Source: Glossina fuscipes (Eukaryota; Arthropoda; Insecta; Diptera; Glossinidae). Taken from it: a stretch of DNA of 64,000 bases. The stretch spans positions 2,342,082-2,406,081 of the forward strand of contig NW_023998493.1 in NCBI RefSeq assembly GCF_014805625.2, read 5' to 3'. Shown piece by piece: positions 60,532 through 64,000 of this stretch (within the stretch, counting starts at the first letter, position 1; each line of letters opens with the position of its first letter). The notes under the pieces are model-generated. The model was given only the letters and a program-made list of their open reading frames with translations, made no database searches and was not told the DNA's origin. Made by a program: the position numbers and the translations under genes.

Positions 60532-61655
60532 TTATTTCTCCCCATTTAGATTATGTGCGATGGAAACGGGCAATTTTGGAAAAGGTAACGCCGTTTCTAA
60601 GTTGAATGAAAAAGCGAAATGATTTAATGATTTTCTGGCCAATTCAGCGCATCTTAAATGAACATTATGCTCTTGCGTGAGGTTTTCCTTCTCTTCCGTA
60701 TTACAAGATGCTTTAATTTTAATATTCAATTGATCACATTTTTGGCAAGTATCTTTTGGTGATTGATGAAAATGCAAATTAAATTCGCTTTTAGAAATTT
60801 TTCTACATGTCCACTCATTATCATTGCTTAAATTTTTTGGTTTACAATCTTCCGGGTATAGATTAAACATTTTAGTAACATTTAATTTAGGGTGTAGGTA
60901 CCTTCTACTTGGATTATGAGACCTTGTATAATAAGATTCATATTGATTAATTTAATATAAAAGATCCTGGCATACGTCCACGCAAATCATATCCAATATT
61001 TTTACATTTTCAAATATGTTGTAATCGGCCTGCTGATATATTAAAAGTATTCAAAAAGAATTTTTTACATACTGAAACATTTCTGTGAGTAGTTTTAGGT
61101 AATATTTGTAAGTGAAATTTCTTAGCGAACCTTTGCCGTTTCACAAGCGTTTACGTTGCACAAAATGCTGCTCGGTAGCATATACAAAATTTGTTTATTG
61201 AAAATCCCCAAATTCCAAAAGTTATCAAAAATATTTTTAATCAACGGTAGTCTTTGTCTTGGAATATTTTTTCCCGGATAATTTTTCCAGCTGCAGTGTA
61301 ATATATCTTTCCTGTATTCCTATAAGATTTTCTTAATTTTTGAGCGTATTTATCACCGCTTCTTTCTGGTAACTCATTCACTTTTACAGAATTTGTGCTG
61401 AAATCACATGGTACTCCATCATCATCATCTGATGACAAATAATTTTTTACGATTCTTCTTCTCTTTTGAGTAAATCATCTTCACTTTCTGAGTCCAAAAT
61501 TCTTGAATTTTTATTTCTTTTCACAAGATATATTTCTATTGAAAATAATAACCGATAAATACACAAGTTATTTTAATTAAAAACTTATAAGTAAATTCTT
61601 TTTTGTTACCTGTGTCACTATCTGAGGCAATTCCAGTATAATCTTTGTCAGTCAT
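60532..61655 (-). pseudogene. Transposase-like gene (family with VCKkFFL motif), truncated
   Basis: The minus-strand start MTDKDYTGIASDSDT (exon 1, 61610-61655) is followed by a 74-nt intron. Exon 2 continues in frame (IYLVKRNKNSRILDSESEDD), then a one-base frameshift leads to SSDDDDGVPCDFSTNSVKVN, GKIYYTAAGKIIREKIF, a segment like KNIFDNFWNLGIFNKQ, FTYKYYLKTTHRNVSVCKKF, FLNTFNISAGRLQ, RGRMPGSF, YTRSHNPSRRYLHPKLNVTK and finally KSEFNLHFHQSPKDTCQKCD with HNVHLRCAELARKS. The order FWxLG, VCKxFFLxT, hYtRSxNPsRxYL and FNLxFHxPKKDxCxxC recurs in widespread uncharacterised arthropod proteins (recalled, not searched). It stops at NGEK (60532), before any catalytic acid-rich core, so a C-terminal deletion is inferred. 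Other indels are present. Confidence 0.7.
61536..61609 (-). other. Putative spliceosomal intron (74 nt) in the transposase-like gene
   Basis: On the minus strand the donor is acacag|gtaaca and the acceptor tttcaatag|aaatat. Joining the exons keeps one frame from MTDKDYTGIASDSDT into YLVKRNKNSRI without a stop. Length and A+T-richness suit a fly intron. No transcript evidence is available. Confidence 0.55.
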
Positions 61656-62080
61656 ATTAAAAATTATAATTAGAACTTAAGAAACTATTTAAATTATAAT
61701 TTATAAATACAACTATTCTTCTTGCACTGTTAAAGAATACTAGAAATTTACTTACTAAAAACACTTTCATATTACCGAAGAAACGCCAATTTATAATTTT
61801 TTCCAGTCATAAATTTTACAGCCTCGTAGTGTATTTTATTGCTGTACTCTGCAATAATGCATTTTTTCGGAATTTTGTAACATAAGACATTCCATATCAA
61901 AAGTATTTCTTTCAGTGGACTTAAACCAGTCTCAAAATACATTTTTTTGCCTCACGTTAACTAGCTAATTTTCAAGTGCCCCATATCATAACGATTTTAA
62001 CGATACTAGACTTAAATTGTTTATAAAAAAAACGATTATATAGGATTGTGATTATTGTTACCATTAACTAAATTTTTATT

Positions 62081-62118
62081 TAAAAACGGACTTAAACCAC
62101 TTTCAAAATGTACGGCTC
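62081..62118 (-). repeat. Right inverted terminal repeat of the unassigned transposon
   Basis: Reverse complement of 60162-60199 with about five mismatches. Contains the fourth subterminal motif (62088-62106). Confidence 0.8.
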
Positions 62119-62122
62119 ATAT

Positions 62123-62895
62123 TTTGACCGCCTTTCACAGCGTTCTTTTTTCCATACTCATCACCTAAGGATGAGGGATATGTGCATTTTGTCCAAACGT
62201 TTGCAAAGCCCAGAAGAAAGTATCAAACACTCCACAAGATAGATATATTTTTGACCAGAATCAAATTCTATATTGATTAAGCACGTCCGTCTGTGGCCCT
62301 GGTTGGTCGTCCACTTGCCCTGGATCCAAAAATAAAATTATATACTTCAAATTGGCTAGAAACATTGGAAGTTCTTTCTCGCATGTTGGTATTGAAAATG
62401 GACGAAATTGGTCCAAGAACACGTCTACAGTACTAACAATATTGAGATTTCCTTTGTTTTTCAAAAAGAATAAAAAATTGATATTTTTGCTCAATACTTA
62501 CAACGTACAAAAATTTGAATTATATGGGTTATACGTAATATCCGCACAAACATGGGAAAAATTGACCACGCCCACCCGATATTAGGATGTATAAAAATGT
62601 ATTTTTTTCTTCAATACCTTTATAACGCGCAGAAACCAGCTGCAAAAACCCCAACATTCTTATAAATTCTTGGGCGATTTAAATTTTGAATGCATGTAAA
62701 CATAACCTTCTATTCGTATGTCAATGTGTTTGGCTGTCCAACAGCGTAGCATCTTACCACAGATGCTCATTCTCCCGGTCGTAAAAATGAAGACATCGCA
62801 TGCAAATTTGCAACACTTTTTGGAAGTGTCCTAAACTTTTCAAAGGCTACGCCTACACGAGCAAAACTTTTATATTGAAAACAAAAAAAATCGCA
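62123..62895 (-). repeat. Dispersed repeat C, copy 2
   Basis: On the minus strand it holds ttgaaaagtttagg (62850s), gcgatgtcttcatttttacg (62785-62804) and gggtgggcgtggtcaattt (62560s), in the same order as copy 1 at 24.6-25.0 kb. On the plus strand its left part (ggatgagggatatgtgcatt) matches 36957. It lies immediately right of the unassigned transposon, so that element may have landed at its edge. The frames at 62261-62585 are shadows. Confidence 0.55.
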
Positions 62896-64000
62896 CTCAT
62901 CCACTCCATATTGTAGAGAAGGAAAATGTAATTCTTTCGCTTTTTTTGTATATTTTCTGTACTCGCCGTCTTATCTTAATTCAAGAATTTACACTTTTGG
63001 GATAAATAATTAAAACAATAAGTGTAGGTTATTATACAAAAGTTTTTGATTTTTAATCAAAAAACGTAAAAATGAACATATAAATGGATTATCTGGAACA
63101 GGAGTCCGCCGTAATAATAACTCCTTATTTGATTGCTTACAAAGATATGCTGCCATAAGTTCAGTAAATAAAAAACTGAATAACTTTCCGGTAAACCTAA
63201 CATATTAATAGGGAGAGGTGGTATTTTGGAACGATGGCCCTGTTATTTTAAGAACGTATGTCGATAATCCTACTGGGAATCTATCCATACATATTTTATT
63301 AACCTCGATATTAGGTTCATAATAATCATATAATATCGCTGTTCTTTGTACTTTGATCAAAATGTTTCCCAATCCAAGGAAAAACGGAAATTAAATGTTA
63401 CGCAAAGGAAACGAGTTGTGTGTTGGTTTCCTATTAAATATTCATAAATGCATACCATGTACGATTTACGGGTAAAATGCTTAAGATAATATAGAAAAAA
63501 ATTAAAAAATGTTGTGAAACTTTTATGTGTTAAAAAAAAAAATGCAAAAATATATGCAGGATTTTTGTAAGTTAAAAGGTTAAAAATAAAGGTTAAAATA
63601 AAGGTTAAAGGTTTAAAATAATTTTTATTATTAAAATTTTATCTATTATAACGTTTACTGGATTTTAAATCCCACTGCTGGCTTCTGTGGCAGATGCATA
63701 AATTCTTACATTAAAAAACCAAATGGAAAAGATTTCGTCAACAAATATGGAATTGATCCAATATGATGGCGGTAACCGGTGTGTTGCTGCGGAAAAAGTT
63801 TTCCTATTTCCTAAGCCATTCATACTTTTACACTGACATATGGCTGTCTCGAATACAAAAAAACATTCATTATTTGCTTAGATCATATACCTTAACCTAT
63901 AACAAGGCTTATGCAACTCTGGGTTTGGCCAAAGATTTGAATTTGGTTGCTCCATTACTTGCCCCCTTGCGGTTGGTCGCAAGAATTAGTATATTAGTAT
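62896..64000. other. Unassigned A+T-rich stretch
   Basis: A short tandem array of aaaataaaggtt-like units lies near 63575-63615. No coding motif seen up to the window end. Confidence 0.4.

Larger units (their letters stand above)
60162..62118 (-). mobile_element. DNA transposon of unassigned superfamily, 1957 bp
   Basis: Inverted terminal repeats at 60162-60199 and 62081-62118 begin gagccgt, two or three variable bases, then attttgaaagtggtt(g/t)aag and tcc, with about five mismatches over 38 bp. Both ends are bordered by ATAT (60158-60161 and 62119-62122), which could be a 4-bp target duplication or, being palindromic, part of the termini. A 19-bp motif (ttgaaagtggttxaagtcc) occurs four times: 60174-60192, inverted at 60367-60385, and inverted at 61917-61935 and 62088-62106. 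Such subterminal copies are typical transposase-binding sites. The interior holds one minus-strand transposase-like pseudogene lacking its C-terminal half. Confidence 0.8.

Noticed and set aside
62261..62585. Overlapping 77-codon frames on both strands
   Set aside because: They fall within dispersed repeat C, and both strands being open indicates chance.
1..64000. CRISPR arrays, operons or prokaryotic promoters
   Set aside because: No regularly spaced direct repeats, no gene clusters, and intron and transposon content is that of an insect genome.

Overview
The window is A+T-rich eukaryotic DNA that looks like an intergenic stretch of a brachyceran fly genome, perhaps a calyptrate or tephritid. 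The organism call is an inference. It rests on the transposon mix (mariner/Tc1 fossils, an I-clade LINE, a Tigger/pogo element), a 74-nt insect-sized intron, TATA-type microsatellites, and about ten copies of a dispersed repeat with gacagacgg-like and TATACCCT-like motifs of a kind I recall from fly genomes. I see no convincing host gene, rRNA or functional tRNA. Every translation I could recognise belongs to a mobile element and every one is broken. An exact 100-N assembly gap sits at 14565-14664.

Layout. 1-4.2 kb is featureless. A minus-strand jockey/CR1-like LINE remnant lies at 4.2-5.1 kb. From 5.7 to 7.2 kb, a dispersed repeat (family A) appears to interrupt another repeat (family B); further A copies follow at 8.6, 12.2, 28.5, 38.2, 40.0, 46.8, 47.4, 49.7 and 54.0 kb. 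The largest element is a degraded I-clade LINE at about 15.3-20.1 kb, with gag zinc knuckles, AP endonuclease, reverse transcriptase and RNase H. A 1.1-kb mariner with clear inverted repeats (20096-21206) abuts or interrupts its 3' end. From 28.5 to 30.6 kb, one A copy is split by a 963-bp Tigger/pogo element. From 32 to 43 kb there are four fossils of a second mariner family. Two short mariner derivatives (23378-23891 and 51848-52289) share two stop codons and a catalytic-domain deletion, so they form a trans-mobilised MITE family. A solo LTR lies at 57858-58359, a partial LTR relative at 35.8-36.1 kb, an LTR-like G+C-richer block at 45.2-45.7 kb and a tRNA-like SINE candidate at 45.85-46.03 kb.

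The least familiar object is a 1957-bp DNA transposon at 60162-62118. It has about 38-bp inverted repeats, four subterminal copies of an 18-19-bp motif, and a broken minus-strand transposase-like gene with a plausible 74-nt intron. The encoded family resembles uncharacterised arthropod transposon proteins with a VCKkFFL-type motif; I could not assign it to a named superfamily. The elements do not act as a pathway. The window is best read as layered insertions whose order can be worked out from nesting.
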